DNA of 64,000 nucleotides from Sphingobacterium sp. SYP-B4668 (GTDB lineage: Bacteria; Bacteroidota; Bacteroidia; Sphingobacteriales; Sphingobacteriaceae): NCBI RefSeq assembly GCF_027627455.1, contig NZ_CP115483.1, positions 3,720,001-3,784,000 of the forward strand, read 5' to 3'. A model generated the notes under the pieces. That model was not told the origin of the DNA. It saw only the letters and a list, made by a program, of their open reading frames with translations, and did no database searches. Below are positions 48,336 to 59,297 of the stretch, one piece after another. A program made the position numbers and the translations under genes. The first letter of the stretch is position 1. Each line of letters begins with the position of its first letter.

Positions 48336-49151
48336 ATGAAAAAAAACAAAGAAGAGAACAGTCCAATTACACCTGGCCTAAAATCAAAGGAAGATATTGT
48401 ACACAATTGGTTGCCAAGATATACAGGAAGACCATTGGAAGAATTTGGTGAGTATATATTATTGACCAACTTTTCCAAGTATATCCACCTATTTTCAGAA
48501 ATGCATGACAACGCTCCTATCTATGGTGAGGACAAACCAATGCAATCTGTTACCGCCGCTGGTATCACAATCATCAATTTCGGAATGGGTAGCCCCATGG
48601 CAGCCACCATTATGGACCTTTTATCGGCCATTGCACCTAAAGCCGCACTTTTTTTGGGTAAAGCAGGTGGATTAAAGAAGAAAAATAAGATTGGAGACTT
48701 GGTACTTCCCATAGCAGCGATTCGGGGAGAAGGCACATCCAATGACTACTTCCCTGCTGAAGTGCCAGCATTACCCGCATTTGCTCTTCAAAAGGCGATT
48801 TCCACCACTATACGAGACCATTCGCGAGATTACTGGACTGGCACTGTATACACAACCAATAGAAGGGTTTGGGAACATGACAAATCATTTAAGAAATACC
48901 TCAAGTCCATACGTGCGATGTGCGTAGATATGGAGACGGCTACCATATTTAGTGTTGGATTTGCAAATAAAATACCAACAGGAGCTTTGCTCCTTGTATC
49001 AGATCAACCAATGATACCAGAGGGTGTCAAAACCGTGGAGAGTGACCTCTCAGTAACAGCTCAATTTGTAGAAACCCATTTGATGATCGGAATAGAGTCA
49101 TTGAAACAACTGATAAACAACGGATTGACCGTAAAGCATCTTAAATTCTAA
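48336..49151 (+). CDS. amn: AMP nucleosidase
   Basis: 271 residues, the short form of the enzyme that splits AMP into adenine and ribose 5-phosphate and so tunes AMP levels. NFGMGSPMAATIMDLLSAI and ALFLGKAGGLKKKNKIGDLV match nucleoside phosphorylase-like PNP_UDP motifs, and CVDMETATIFSVGFANKIPTG has the substrate-binding Met-Glu pair. The long N-terminal Amn domain of the E. coli protein is missing, as is usual in Bacteroidota. The upstream region is long and empty. Confidence 0.9.
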   Translation: MKKNKEENSPITPGLKSKEDIVHNWLPRYTGRPLEEFGEYILLTNFSKYIHLFSEMHDNAPIYGEDKPMQSVTAAGITIINFGMGSPMAATIMDLLSAIAPKAALFLGKAGGLKKKNKIGDLVLPIAAIRGEGTSNDYFPAEVPALPAFALQKAISTTIRDHSRDYWTGTVYTTNRRVWEHDKSFKKYLKSIRAMCVDMETATIFSVGFANKIPTGALLLVSDQPMIPEGVKTVESDLSVTAQFVETHLMIGIESLKQLINNGLTVKHLKF

Positions 49152-49197
49152 TAATCCTGAACCAAAACAATGTATTTAGAGAGATAAACTGAAAGGT

Positions 49198-50562
49198 ATG
49201 TGGTACAATAACATTTTGGAGACGATAGGCAATACTCCCCTAGTCCGACTAAATAAAGTAACCCGCAAGCTAAAAGGAACCATACTTGCCAAGATTGAGA
49301 CGACCAACCCTGGTAATTCGATCAAAGATCGGATGGCGATTAAAATGATTGAGGATGCAGAGCAGGCCGGATTGCTAAAGCCAGGTGGTACCATCATTGA
49401 GGGTACATCTGGAAATACAGGTATGGGGCTCGCTATGGCTGCAGTTATTAAAGGTTACCGCTGTATATTTACCACTACTGATAAACAATCCAAGGAGAAA
49501 GTGGATGCCTTAAGGGCATTTGGAGCAGAGGTAATCGTCTGTCCTACAAATGTCGACCCACAAGACCCTCGCTCCTACTATTCCGTATCCAGCAGATTAC
49601 AAAATGAAATCCCCAATGCATGGAAAGCCAACCAATATGATAATCCTTCCAATGCACAAGCACACTACGAGACTACAGGACCGGAGATTTGGGCACAAAC
49701 AGAAGGAAAAATTACACATCTCGTGGTTGGTGTAGGCACAGGCGGCACCATTTCAGGCACAGCTAAATATCTGCGAGAGCAAAATCCCAATATTAAGATA
49801 TGGGGTATTGATACATATGGCTCTATCTTCAAAAAATATAAAGAAACCGGTATTTTTGATAAAAATGAAATCTACCCCTACATTACCGAAGGTATCGGTG
49901 AAGATTTCTTACCACAGAATGTAGACTTCGATGTGATAGATCTATTTGAAAAAGTGTCAGATAAAGATGCCGCATTGATGACCCGTGAGCTAGCTCGTAA
50001 AGAAGGTATATTTGCTGGAAATTCAGCCGGAGCAGCTGTTGCAGGGCTGTTGCAGCTAGGCCGCAATTTGAGAGACCAAGACCTTGTCGTCGTTATATTC
50101 CATGATCATGGCTCCCGTTATATGGGTAAAATGTACAACGAAGATTGGCTTCGCGAAAGAGGTTTCTTAAAAGATGAAAAATTGACCGCAAACACTATTT
50201 TGAAAAAACGAAGCACACAAGAAATCGTAACAGCCGATGTGAATCAAACGGTTTTAGAAACCTTCAATATTATGAAGACGCTCAATATCTCCCAAATACC
50301 AGTAACCCAATTGGGTATGGTAGTTGGTAAAATTACGGAATCCGATATTCTATCAGCACTACTTGACAATCCTTCATTGAAGTCTGCGAAAGTACAAAGC
50401 ATCAGCACCAAGCCATTTCCTTTTGTCAACCTAAATGCTTCTATAGACAAAATATCTGCTCTTATCAACAGAGAGACACAAGCTGTGCTCGTCGAGGATG
50501 AGTATGGAAGAATCAACATCATTACACAATATGACATTATCAATGCCATTTCGGAAAGCTAA
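49198..50562 (+). CDS. Cystathionine beta-synthase-like PLP enzyme
   Basis: 454 residues. PLP domain (about 1-320) with the Schiff-base Lys in NPGNSIKDRM (K43) and the phosphate-binding GTGGTISG motif (about 182); EGTSGNTGMGLAMA is the Asn loop. Then a pair of CBS domains (about 340-454) that could bind AMP or SAM. It joins serine and homocysteine, or acts as a cysteine synthase. The haem-binding N-terminus of the human enzyme is absent. The gene is monocistronic or follows amn at 46 bp. Confidence 0.92.
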   Translation: MWYNNILETIGNTPLVRLNKVTRKLKGTILAKIETTNPGNSIKDRMAIKMIEDAEQAGLLKPGGTIIEGTSGNTGMGLAMAAVIKGYRCIFTTTDKQSKEKVDALRAFGAEVIVCPTNVDPQDPRSYYSVSSRLQNEIPNAWKANQYDNPSNAQAHYETTGPEIWAQTEGKITHLVVGVGTGGTISGTAKYLREQNPNIKIWGIDTYGSIFKKYKETGIFDKNEIYPYITEGIGEDFLPQNVDFDVIDLFEKVSDKDAALMTRELARKEGIFAGNSAGAAVAGLLQLGRNLRDQDLVVVIFHDHGSRYMGKMYNEDWLRERGFLKDEKLTANTILKKRSTQEIVTADVNQTVLETFNIMKTLNISQIPVTQLGMVVGKITESDILSALLDNPSLKSAKVQSISTKPFPFVNLNASIDKISALINRETQAVLVEDEYGRINIITQYDIINAISES

Positions 50563-50802
50563 CCCTTTTTTGTATCTCCTCGTATGAACCGAGAATCCTA
50601 AGGTTTCGGAATAAGCAACGCATGACTATACCACCCTCGTCAAATAGTATTAAATTGCAACCAACAGGCATTCCAAAATCTTTAAAATAGCGATTTGCAG
50701 ATTGTTAGATAGCTTTGGTGAAAATTTTATAACGCCGTTCCGTTCAATTCTTTAAACCTAACACTGTACCAGACAATTACAACCTTTCTTGTCAAAGAAG
50801 CT

Positions 50803-50832
50803 AAAAAAAAGCCCGATATGACATATACGGGC
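50803..50832 (-). terminator. Terminator after divIC gene
   Basis: Stem GCCCG-ATATG/CATAT-CGGGC with a bulged A (50811-50832), followed on the minus strand by eight T (complement of 50803-50810). It lies 6 bp past the gene's stop. Confidence 0.85.
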
Positions 50833-50838
50833 GATTTT

Positions 50839-51141
50839 TTATTTATCTTCTGGGACTTTTTCTACTATGACATAGACATCTTCTTGATCCCTTTTCATCT
50901 GGTATTTTTCTCTAGCGATACGTTGTATTTCACTAGGGTTGTTTTGTACATTCTTGATAGACTGCTTAATATTCGCTATTTCCTCTTCATAGTAGACTTT
51001 TTCTCTTTCAAGGTTTGATTTCTCACGTTGATATCCATATTGTGTACTTACATCGTTGCGATCAAAAAACAGCATCCAAACAACAAACGCAACGCTTGCC
51101 AGTAAATACTTGTTTCGAATAGCGTACAAGAATCTTTCCAT
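50839..51141 (-). CDS. Septum formation initiator, DivIC/FtsB family
   Basis: 100 residues: a short basic tail, one membrane helix (YLLASVAFVVWMLFF) and a coiled coil (YGYQREKSNLEREKVYYEEE), then NPSEIQRIAREKYQMKRDQE, the end of the DivIC domain. It is a small bitopic cell-division protein that joins FtsL and FtsQ. Its -7 box lies four bases before the ATG. Confidence 0.9.
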   Translation of the reverse strand: MERFLYAIRNKYLLASVAFVVWMLFFDRNDVSTQYGYQREKSNLEREKVYYEEEIANIKQSIKNVQNNPSEIQRIAREKYQMKRDQEDVYVIVEKVPEDK

Positions 51142-51145
51142 ATAT

Positions 51146-51153
51146 CAAAAATA
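51146..51153 (-). promoter_or_regulatory. TAnnTTTG box touching the divIC start
   Basis: TATTTTTG on the minus strand, four bases before the ATG at 51141. It fits a leaderless transcript. Confidence 0.55.
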
Positions 51154-51351
51154 CAAACAATTCAACGTTAATTCCTAATACTTTAAAACTAAAAAACATT
51201 TGAAACAGAAGCATTGTGAAACGACTTCCATTAGCATTCATCCAAATATCCCCAAATTATAAAAAGGTTCCTTATGCATACAAACACACAAGCTTAGACG
51301 TTGCTTTTCAAACACACGAGGCTATTCGATTTGAGTAAGATACCTCCTAGG

Positions 51352-51382
51352 CAAAAAAAAAGAGGCTATCGGAATAGCCTCT
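51352..51382 (-). terminator. Terminator after enolase gene
   Basis: Stem AGAGGCTAT/ATAGCCTCT with 4-base loop; the A-run on the plus strand gives nine T's on the minus strand. Confidence 0.92.
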
Positions 51383-51405
51383 TTCATTATCAACAGGAAT
51401 AATAA

Positions 51406-53046
<1,641 letters not shown>

Positions 53047-53964
53047 TTACAACTGCTCGAGAAATTGGTCTATATCTTGTTGCGTAGCAGGATTTACAGG
53101 GATATCTACATGCATATTTTCAGCAACTACCGTTGACCGCGTACCAAAGTAAGTTCTATTTCTGTTATCGAATGCAATAGCCACCATGTACACTGATTTT
53201 CCTATTGGCAGCGAATTTAAGTACGATTGATAATGATGGACACTATTTGAATAAGGCAGGGAAACAATGATATTTTCATCTTTAAAAACTAGCATAATAC
53301 TCTGTGACAATATTGCGGCTCCATTGTAACCACTGCCGTTGGGATTGAAATTGGCTGTTATAGTGGTCTTAGGCGAGGGATTATTATAAAAATAATCACA
53401 ATTGATCCATCCAAACCCAGGAAGATCGAATGTATAATAGTTATTCTGCGGCTGCCTAGGTTTACCTTCAACCCATGCCCAAGTACTATCACCTGTTTCA
53501 ATCTTTTCATACACAAACAGGTCCATCGGTTCTTCACTGAAAGTCGTAGGTACATTTACCTCTATATACTTGGAAGGATTCCGACGCAAGACCTTGCCTG
53601 CCTGTGTCGCTTGAATCAAAACCTGCCCCCCAGACACCAATAATGCACCTTCAGATTCTGTCATCTTACCCGAGAACAAGACGTCCGATTTAGAAAGTAA
53701 CTCAACAAGATGCACCGACACATCTCCCGAAACAGGATTATTGTTTTCATCTAGAAATGCGTCTACAGGAAATTTAACTTTTGTGCCTTTTTTCCCCTGA
53801 ATAGCAAATCCATCCTGTGCTTTACCTGTAAAATTCTCTCCTCGAATAGCATACTTAGCAGCGAATTCTTGTGGAGACAAGGCCAATTCATTATAGTCTA
53901 TTGGATCCCTCTTACATGATCCCAAGACAATTATCAAAGTCAGCAGTAAAAATAAATTTTTCAT
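53047..53964 (-). CDS. Lipoprotein of unknown function
   Basis: 305 residues with a lipoprotein signal (MKNLFLLLTLIIVLGSCK, Cys17). All-beta look: FAIQGKKGTKVKFPVDAFLD and SGDVSVHLVELLSKSDVLFSG resemble segments of surface or stress-associated Bacteroidota lipoproteins; FDLPGFGWINCDYFYNNP is a memorable motif seen in that group. No enzyme motif is present. The protein sits between carA and enolase with terminators on both sides, so it forms its own unit. The role is unknown. Confidence 0.65.
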   Translation of the reverse strand: MKNLFLLLTLIIVLGSCKRDPIDYNELALSPQEFAAKYAIRGENFTGKAQDGFAIQGKKGTKVKFPVDAFLDENNNPVSGDVSVHLVELLSKSDVLFSGKMTESEGALLVSGGQVLIQATQAGKVLRRNPSKYIEVNVPTTFSEEPMDLFVYEKIETGDSTWAWVEGKPRQPQNNYYTFDLPGFGWINCDYFYNNPSPKTTITANFNPNGSGYNGAAILSQSIMLVFKDENIIVSLPYSNSVHHYQSYLNSLPIGKSVYMVAIAFDNRNRTYFGTRSTVVAENMHVDIPVNPATQQDIDQFLEQL

Positions 53965-54044
53965 AACATTGTTTTTAGTAATAGTGAATACTTAGTTTGT
54001 ATCATCATATACACCATTTCTTTAAAATGTTACCCCCCTGAAAT

Positions 54045-54080
54045 AAAAAAGTCGAACAATCTGGATTGTTCGACTTTTTT
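54045..54080 (-). terminator. Terminator after carA
   Basis: A perfect 16-bp stem (arms AAAAAAGTCGAACAAT and its complement) with a 4-base loop; the U-tract forms the end of the stem. 21 bp past the carA stop. Confidence 0.92.
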
Positions 54081-54100
54081 CTCCTTAAAACTTTAAATAC

Positions 54101-55198
54101 CTACTTAAGCATCGCAATAAAGTCATCAAATAAATACCTTGAGTCATGTGGACCAGGAGACGATTCAGGGTGATATTGTACAGAGAATGCCTTCTTGCCC
54201 TTCAGGCGAATCCCTTCGATGGACTCGTCGTTCAAGTTCACGTGAGTAATTTCTACTTTATCCGAATTTTTGATATCCTCTGCTACCACTCCAAATCCGT
54301 GGTTCTGGGATGTAATTTCACATCTGTTGGCAACGATATTTTTAACAGGGTGATTGATTCCACGGTGCCCATTGTGCATCTTACTAGTACGGATACCATT
54401 AGCCAAAGCCAAGATTTGATGACCTAAGCATATTCCAAACATTGGCTTCTCTGCATCAACAATTTGCTTTACCGTATCGATGGCATAAGCCATTGCCGAC
54501 GGATCACCAGGCCCATTAGAAATAAAATACCCGTCCGGTTTCCAAGATTCCATTTCTGCAAATGTAGTCTTTGCAGGAAATACCTTGGCATATACCTGAC
54601 GGTGATCAAAATTTCGTAGAATGTTACGTTTGATACCAAGATCTAACACGGCAATGCGAGTTGGAGCATCCTCATCGCCATAGAAATATGGTTCTTTGGT
54701 GGTGACTTTAGAAGACAATTCCAATCCATCCATAGAAGGCACCTGTGCCAATTGCGCTTTAAGTGATTCTGCATCTAGATTTTCAGAAGAGATAATCGCG
54801 TTCATAGCACCTTTGCTGCGGATATGTCTCACCAATGAACGGGTATCGATATCTGAAATACCGACAAGATTCTCCTCCTCAAAGTAATTCTGGATAGACG
54901 AGTCTGCCATTTTACGGCTATAATTAATATTATAGTTTTTACATACCAACCCCGCAATCTGTATTTGTTCAGACTCAGATTCTTCAGTGGCGATACCATA
55001 GTTCCCAATATGGGCATTGGTAGTCACCATGATCTGTCCAAAATAAGAAGGATCGGTAAAAATTTCTTGATATCCAGTAGTGCCGGTATTGAAACAGATC
55101 TCCCCAGTGGTCGTTCCTATTTTACCAGCCGCTTTACCGTGATAAACAGTACCGTCTTCTAAAACTAAAATTGCAGGCAATTTGCTGTAGTTGGTCAT
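54101..55198 (-). CDS. carA: Carbamoyl-phosphate synthase small subunit
   Basis: 365 residues. The N-terminal domain (LVLEDGTVYHGKAAGKIGTT, NTGTTGYQEIFTDPSYFGQI) leads to a C-terminal class I glutamine amidotransferase with the nucleophile Cys in MFGICLGHQIL and the His-Glu pair in VQYHPESSPGPHDS. It releases ammonia from glutamine for carbamoyl phosphate, feeding pyrimidines and arginine. carB is not adjacent. A leader of about 170 bases with an internal terminator precedes it, suggesting attenuation. Confidence 0.96.
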   Translation of the reverse strand: MTNYSKLPAILVLEDGTVYHGKAAGKIGTTTGEICFNTGTTGYQEIFTDPSYFGQIMVTTNAHIGNYGIATEESESEQIQIAGLVCKNYNINYSRKMADSSIQNYFEEENLVGISDIDTRSLVRHIRSKGAMNAIISSENLDAESLKAQLAQVPSMDGLELSSKVTTKEPYFYGDEDAPTRIAVLDLGIKRNILRNFDHRQVYAKVFPAKTTFAEMESWKPDGYFISNGPGDPSAMAYAIDTVKQIVDAEKPMFGICLGHQILALANGIRTSKMHNGHRGINHPVKNIVANRCEITSQNHGFGVVAEDIKNSDKVEITHVNLNDESIEGIRLKGKKAFSVQYHPESSPGPHDSRYLFDDFIAMLK

Positions 55199-55263
55199 TA
55201 TTAACTTTTATTATTTTGAATGTTTAAGCTCTTCTCTCTCTCCGTAAATTTTCTGATAAGACA

Positions 55264-55285
55264 CAAAAAAAGCCCTAAACGGGCT
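55264..55285 (-). promoter_or_regulatory. Terminator-like hairpin in the carA leader (attenuator)
   Basis: AGCCC-GTTTA-GGGCT followed by seven T's on the minus strand, 66 bases before the carA start and about 80 bases after the probable transcript start. A stop codon of a short leader frame (55284-55322) overlaps the base of this stem. The layout fits ribosome-coupled attenuation. The alternative, a terminator of the ywbE gene 160 bp upstream, is less likely, because the carA promoter box lies in between. Confidence 0.55.
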
Positions 55286-55322
55286 ACATATCAATTAACA
55301 AAATATCCATCAATGAAAACAT
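55284..55322 (-). CDS. Possible 12-residue leader peptide of carA
   Basis: MFSLMDILLIDM, ending in TAG whose last two bases form the start of the terminator stem. It is rich in U-containing codons. No strong ribosome site precedes it, although AAGGTGAG lies 15 bases upstream. A second, overlapping frame of 25 codons starts with GTG near 55368 and ends about 8 bases before the stem. Neither has arginine runs, so if it works, pyrimidine control is likelier. Confidence 0.35.
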   Translation of the reverse strand: MFSLMDILLIDM

Positions 55323-55374
55323 TGCTGTCTTTTGCGCTCACCTTGAATAGATTTACTTCAATTTTCACGAGGGA

Positions 55375-55382
55375 CAAAGGTA
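55375..55382 (-). promoter_or_regulatory. TAnnTTTG box of carA
   Basis: TACCTTTG on the minus strand, an exact match, 176 bases before the carA ATG. It sets the leader that holds the hairpin. Confidence 0.6.
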
Positions 55383-55446
55383 CATATTATTCATTAAAAT
55401 CATATAAAAATTTTAATAAGTTTTCAACATGCTCCCTATAAAAGAA

Positions 55447-55647
55447 CTAATCCTCGTCTATCACCTCTGTCACGCGCCCCACCTGTCCATCTGTCAATCG
55501 AACTTTAATACCTCTAGAATGATATGAAGAGGACGTCAAGATATCTTTTACAATTCCCTCCGTCAGTACTCCAGACCGTTGGTCTTTTTTCAGAATAATA
55601 TTAACCAGCACCCCAGGTCTAATATTAGCACGATTCGTTCCGTCCAT
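55447..55647 (-). CDS. YwbE-family small protein (DUF2196)
   Basis: 66 residues from the ATG at 55647, excluding a 21-residue upstream extension that reads poorly. GTNRANIRPGVLVNIILKKD, TEGIVKDILTSSSYHSRGIK and KVRLTDGQVGRVTEV match the YwbE family, an all-beta KOW-like small protein whose function is not established. It has its own unit next to rseP. A 9-bp hairpin (55666-55693) lies upstream. Confidence 0.85.
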   Translation of the reverse strand: MDGTNRANIRPGVLVNIILKKDQRSGVLTEGIVKDILTSSSYHSRGIKVRLTDGQVGRVTEVIDED

Positions 55648-55828
55648 ATGTATATAATTTAAGGAAGAAGGTCTCTCATAAGAAAGACCTTCTAAAGATT
55701 TAATAAACAAATTTATTGCTTTTTTCTGGAATTCTCACTGATGAGCATCCCCTACCGAAATATCTATCCATCACTTTCACATCTACTACCCCCACATATT
55801 GGGGCACAGACTATGAGAGCGCAAACTA

Positions 55829-57154
55829 TTATTTAAACAACTTAAAAATATCATTCCCAAACACAAAAACCATCAATGCCAAAAGAATGAAAAACCCAAT
55901 CATCTGTGCCTTCTCCAAAAACTTTTCACTCAATGGTTTTCCTTGTATCATCTCCACAAGCAGGAAGATAACATGACCACCATCTAGAGCCGGTATAGGA
56001 AGTAAATTCATGAAGGCGAGTGCCATAGAAAGCATCCCTACTAGACTCCAGAACCGCACCCAATCCACTTCTGTCCCGAACATTGTCGCAATGCCTACAG
56101 GTCCAGAAAGTGCCTTATCGGCCCTTATTTCACCCTTAAAAATCTTCCCAAACCCTTTGATATTATCTGTAATTACTGAAAATGCCTGCTTTGCTCCTAC
56201 CGGAAAAGCCTCAGCCAACGTGTATTCAGTCGTCACGACAGGGAGCGAGTAATCAAAATTAAACCCAAAACCCAATGTACCATCCGTATCTACTTTACCC
56301 TTCAACGTCTCCTCCTTACCATCTCTGATTACGGTGAGCTCCACCGGTTTAGAAGCCAGTTGAGCAATCGCTCCTTTGAACTCATCAAAAAAGTGAACAG
56401 GTGTACCATTTACATTAATGATACTATCTCCTTTCTCCAAGCCCATTTTATCAGCTTCAGATCCTTTGACGACCTGTACCACTGACGTCATTTTAGTTCG
56501 AATCTGTACAAATTCAGCTACTTTATGATCCGCTACTGCATTCAAGATATCGGCAGGTACATGGATATCTTTCAGTTCCCCGTTTCTTTCAATGGTAAGA
56601 TTGGTATTTCCCATCAAGACCTTTGAACTCAATAATTCTCTAAAGTATACGACTTTTTGACCGTCTATAGCTATAATCTTATCTCCAGTTTGAATGCCAA
56701 TCTCTTTGCCTATGATACCTGGAACTACCCCATTCACCAATTTTTGATTATCAAAATTCGTCTCACCTTGGCTAAACGCCAACATCCAATACACGACTAC
56801 ACCGACAACAATATTGACTATAATACCACCGAGCATCACGATTAAACGCTGCCAAGCTGGCTTGGACCGAAATTCCCATGGTTGGGGATCACCTTTCAAT
56901 TGTTCAGTATCCATTGATTCATCAATCATACCTGCAATCTTTACATATCCCCCTAATGGCAACCAACCAATACCATATTCACATCCCTTAAAATTGAACT
57001 TGAAAAGCTTGACACCCCAGGCGTCAAAAAACAAATAAAATTTTTCGACTTTTATTCCAAAAGCACGAGCGGCCAAAAAATGTCCCAACTCATGCAAGAC
57101 AATTAAAATCGACAGGCCTAATACAACCTGTCCAATCATTATTAAAACTCCCAT
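55829..57154 (-). CDS. rseP: Site-2 protease RseP
   Basis: 441 residues. The zinc motif HELGH is at about 20-24 (VLHELGHFLAARAFG), two PDZ domains lie in the middle (VVPGIIGKEIGIQTGDKIIA; GSEADKMGLEKGDSIINVNG), and the second catalytic motif LNLLPIPALDGGHV with the metal-binding Asp is near residue 390. About four membrane helices. It cuts membrane-bound anti-sigma factors or signal-peptide remnants. It follows dxr by 30 bp, as in many bacteria. Confidence 0.96.
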   Translation of the reverse strand: MGVLIMIGQVVLGLSILIVLHELGHFLAARAFGIKVEKFYLFFDAWGVKLFKFNFKGCEYGIGWLPLGGYVKIAGMIDESMDTEQLKGDPQPWEFRSKPAWQRLIVMLGGIIVNIVVGVVVYWMLAFSQGETNFDNQKLVNGVVPGIIGKEIGIQTGDKIIAIDGQKVVYFRELLSSKVLMGNTNLTIERNGELKDIHVPADILNAVADHKVAEFVQIRTKMTSVVQVVKGSEADKMGLEKGDSIINVNGTPVHFFDEFKGAIAQLASKPVELTVIRDGKEETLKGKVDTDGTLGFGFNFDYSLPVVTTEYTLAEAFPVGAKQAFSVITDNIKGFGKIFKGEIRADKALSGPVGIATMFGTEVDWVRFWSLVGMLSMALAFMNLLPIPALDGGHVIFLLVEMIQGKPLSEKFLEKAQMIGFFILLALMVFVFGNDIFKLFK

Positions 57155-57184
57155 TTAACTTTCTAGTTCTTTAACGTTTAATTC

Positions 57185-58336
57185 TTAAATCAATCCTTTT
57201 GCTATTTTCCGGCTCTCTTGATCCGCTGCCAGATAATCTGACAACGTCGGAGTTGTAATATGCGATACTTGTGTCAATGTCTGTTCTATGATTTCACTCA
57301 TCCCTAAAAAAGACACCTTCTCTTCCAGAAAAGCAGCCACGACAACCTCATTCGCGGCATTCATGACACATGGACTTATCCCCCCCCTACGCAAAGCTTC
57401 ATAAGCGATTGCCAAATTACGAAATGTTTTTGTATCAGCGGGTTCAAATGTAAGCGTTGAAAAATTGGCGAAATCAAATCTCTCAAAGCTATTCGCCCAT
57501 CGGTCAGGATAGGTAAGAGCATATTGTATGGGAAGCTTCATGTCAGGCACACCCATCTGCGCTTTCATCGATCCATCTTGAAATTGAACCAAGGAATGGA
57601 CAATCGATTGTGGATGGACTATAACGTCCACTTGATCGACTTCCAAATCAAAAAGCCATTTCGCTTCTATTACTTCCAAACCTTTATTCATCAAAGAAGC
57701 CGAATCGATTGTAATCTTGGCTCCCATTACCCAATTGGGATGCTTCAATGCTTGATGCTTGGTAGCGGATTTGAGAAAATCCAAACTTCTACCTCTAAAT
57801 GGTCCTCCTGAAGCCGTCAAATATATTTTTTCAATCGGGTTATGTTCTTCCCCCGCCAAACACTGAAAGATGGCTGAGTGCTCGGAGTCTACGGGTAACA
57901 TCTTGACACCATGTTTTCTTACGAGTCCCATGACGAGTTCACCTGCTACCACAAGTGTTTCCTTATTTGCAAGAGCGATATCCTTTCCATGCTGAATTGC
58001 TTCTATAGTAGAGCGGAGTCCGGCAGAGCCTACAATTGCATTCAACACAATTTCAATATCAGTGCGCTGGACCACCTCCACCAGAGCTTCCTCACCTGCT
58101 TTAACCTCTATAGGAAGCGCTTGGAGAGCCTCTTTCACCTTGAGATATTTACTCGGGTCCACAATGACCACGCTCTGCGGTTTGAACATCAAAGCTTGTT
58201 CAATCAACAAATCGGAATTGGACCCTGCGGTCAACACTGTAGCCTTTAACCGTTCAGGAAAAGACGCAATGACCTCTAGCGCCTGTGTTCCAACACTACC
58301 AGTGGAGCCTAATATGGCTATATTTTTATACTTCAA
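57185..58336 (-). CDS. dxr: 1-deoxy-D-xylulose 5-phosphate reductoisomerase
   Basis: 383 residues. NADPH-binding ILGSTGSVGTQALEV opens the protein; ANKETLVVAGELV and LTASGGPFRG are signature segments; the metal-binding Asp and Glu residues lie in LPVDSEHSAIFQ; the closing helical domain is complete. This is the committed step of the MEP route to isoprenoids, so the organism probably makes IPP this way, which makes the HMG-CoA reductase at 1.4-2.7 kb puzzling. Confidence 0.97.
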   Translation of the reverse strand: MKYKNIAILGSTGSVGTQALEVIASFPERLKATVLTAGSNSDLLIEQALMFKPQSVVIVDPSKYLKVKEALQALPIEVKAGEEALVEVVQRTDIEIVLNAIVGSAGLRSTIEAIQHGKDIALANKETLVVAGELVMGLVRKHGVKMLPVDSEHSAIFQCLAGEEHNPIEKIYLTASGGPFRGRSLDFLKSATKHQALKHPNWVMGAKITIDSASLMNKGLEVIEAKWLFDLEVDQVDVIVHPQSIVHSLVQFQDGSMKAQMGVPDMKLPIQYALTYPDRWANSFERFDFANFSTLTFEPADTKTFRNLAIAYEALRRGGISPCVMNAANEVVVAAFLEEKVSFLGMSEIIEQTLTQVSHITTPTLSDYLAADQESRKIAKGLI

Positions 58337-58351
58337 TTTCCTTAATTCTTC

Positions 58352-59146
58352 TTAAATGATATTCTTCAAAATATGTGGATTTTCTCCACCACGGTAATCT
58401 CCCATCATGTTTCTATACGCAACTGTCACTACAATACTGGACAACGGCACCACCAAGAATGAATTGATAACGCTTAAAAATATAGAAAAAAAAGTATAAC
58501 CTGCAAAATTGAAATATACCTGCAATACATGTAACAAGGCAAAACAAGACATGATTAACAAAAGCTTGGTTACATTACCTTTGGTCAACGCAAGACTCAA
58601 CAATATAGATCGATAGGCATTTGCATGTTTATCCATAATGAAAAACGGATAAAAAGCAACACGGATGATAAACAAAAATGTCAATATAGCAGAAATTACC
58701 AAAACGACACTTGCCATCGTGCTCACCTCTTTTGTGATATAGATCACCGGCCAACAAATTAGAGAAATAATCAACAGGAGCACAACCGAGGCCCCAATGA
58801 TCAAAAACATAGAAGTGAAGAAAAACGCAAGCTCTTTGGTCGTTGGAATAGACGATGACAATTTCGCTTTGTCTTCCTTGTCAATTATCTCCATGATGTA
58901 TTTGAACAAGGTCAGATTCACCCCAAAATAGAAAACCATAAATACAAATGCCATAAACCCACTCAATACTTGATTGTACTCCCGGATATAACTTGCAAGT
59001 GTACTGGACAAATTGGAGGTAACGAATAGTAAAAAACACAAGCCCGCAACTGAAAAATAATTATTTTTCAGAATAGCCACAGACTTTGCAAACACTTCGT
59101 TAACAGCAAATGTGCTCTCTTTTAAAAATTGAATCATCGAACTCAT
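58352..59146 (-). CDS. Multi-pass membrane protein, unassigned
   Basis: 264 residues from the ATG at 59146, with about six hydrophobic helices. A TTG four codons earlier is in frame, but it lies within a near-consensus -7 box (CATCTTTG). Its stop is 15 bp before the dxr start, so the gene is probably cotranscribed with dxr and rseP. No enzymatic or transport motif was recognised. The helix spacing resembles DUF-type polytopic proteins of Bacteroidota. Confidence 0.65.
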   Translation of the reverse strand: MSSMIQFLKESTFAVNEVFAKSVAILKNNYFSVAGLCFLLFVTSNLSSTLASYIREYNQVLSGFMAFVFMVFYFGVNLTLFKYIMEIIDKEDKAKLSSSIPTTKELAFFFTSMFLIIGASVVLLLIISLICWPVIYITKEVSTMASVVLVISAILTFLFIIRVAFYPFFIMDKHANAYRSILLSLALTKGNVTKLLLIMSCFALLHVLQVYFNFAGYTFFSIFLSVINSFLVVPLSSIVVTVAYRNMMGDYRGGENPHILKNII

Positions 59147-59241
59147 AGAATTACGCAAAGATGTGATTTATTTTTGTGCACATCAATATTTTCGGCCCGT
59201 TTTTACCTAAAAAATACAGAATTGTCGATCCTGAACGACAA

Positions 59242-59273
59242 AGAGGCTTTGAACATTGAAATCCAAAGCCTCT
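59242..59273 (-). terminator. Hairpin after the peptidase gene
   Basis: A 10-bp stem AGAGGCTTTG/CAAAGCCTCT with a 12-base loop and TTTG following on the minus strand. The T-run is short, so its strength is uncertain. It lies 25 bp past the peptidase stop. Confidence 0.65.
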
Positions 59274-59297
59274 TCTACCTTCAAGACCTACATTAGA

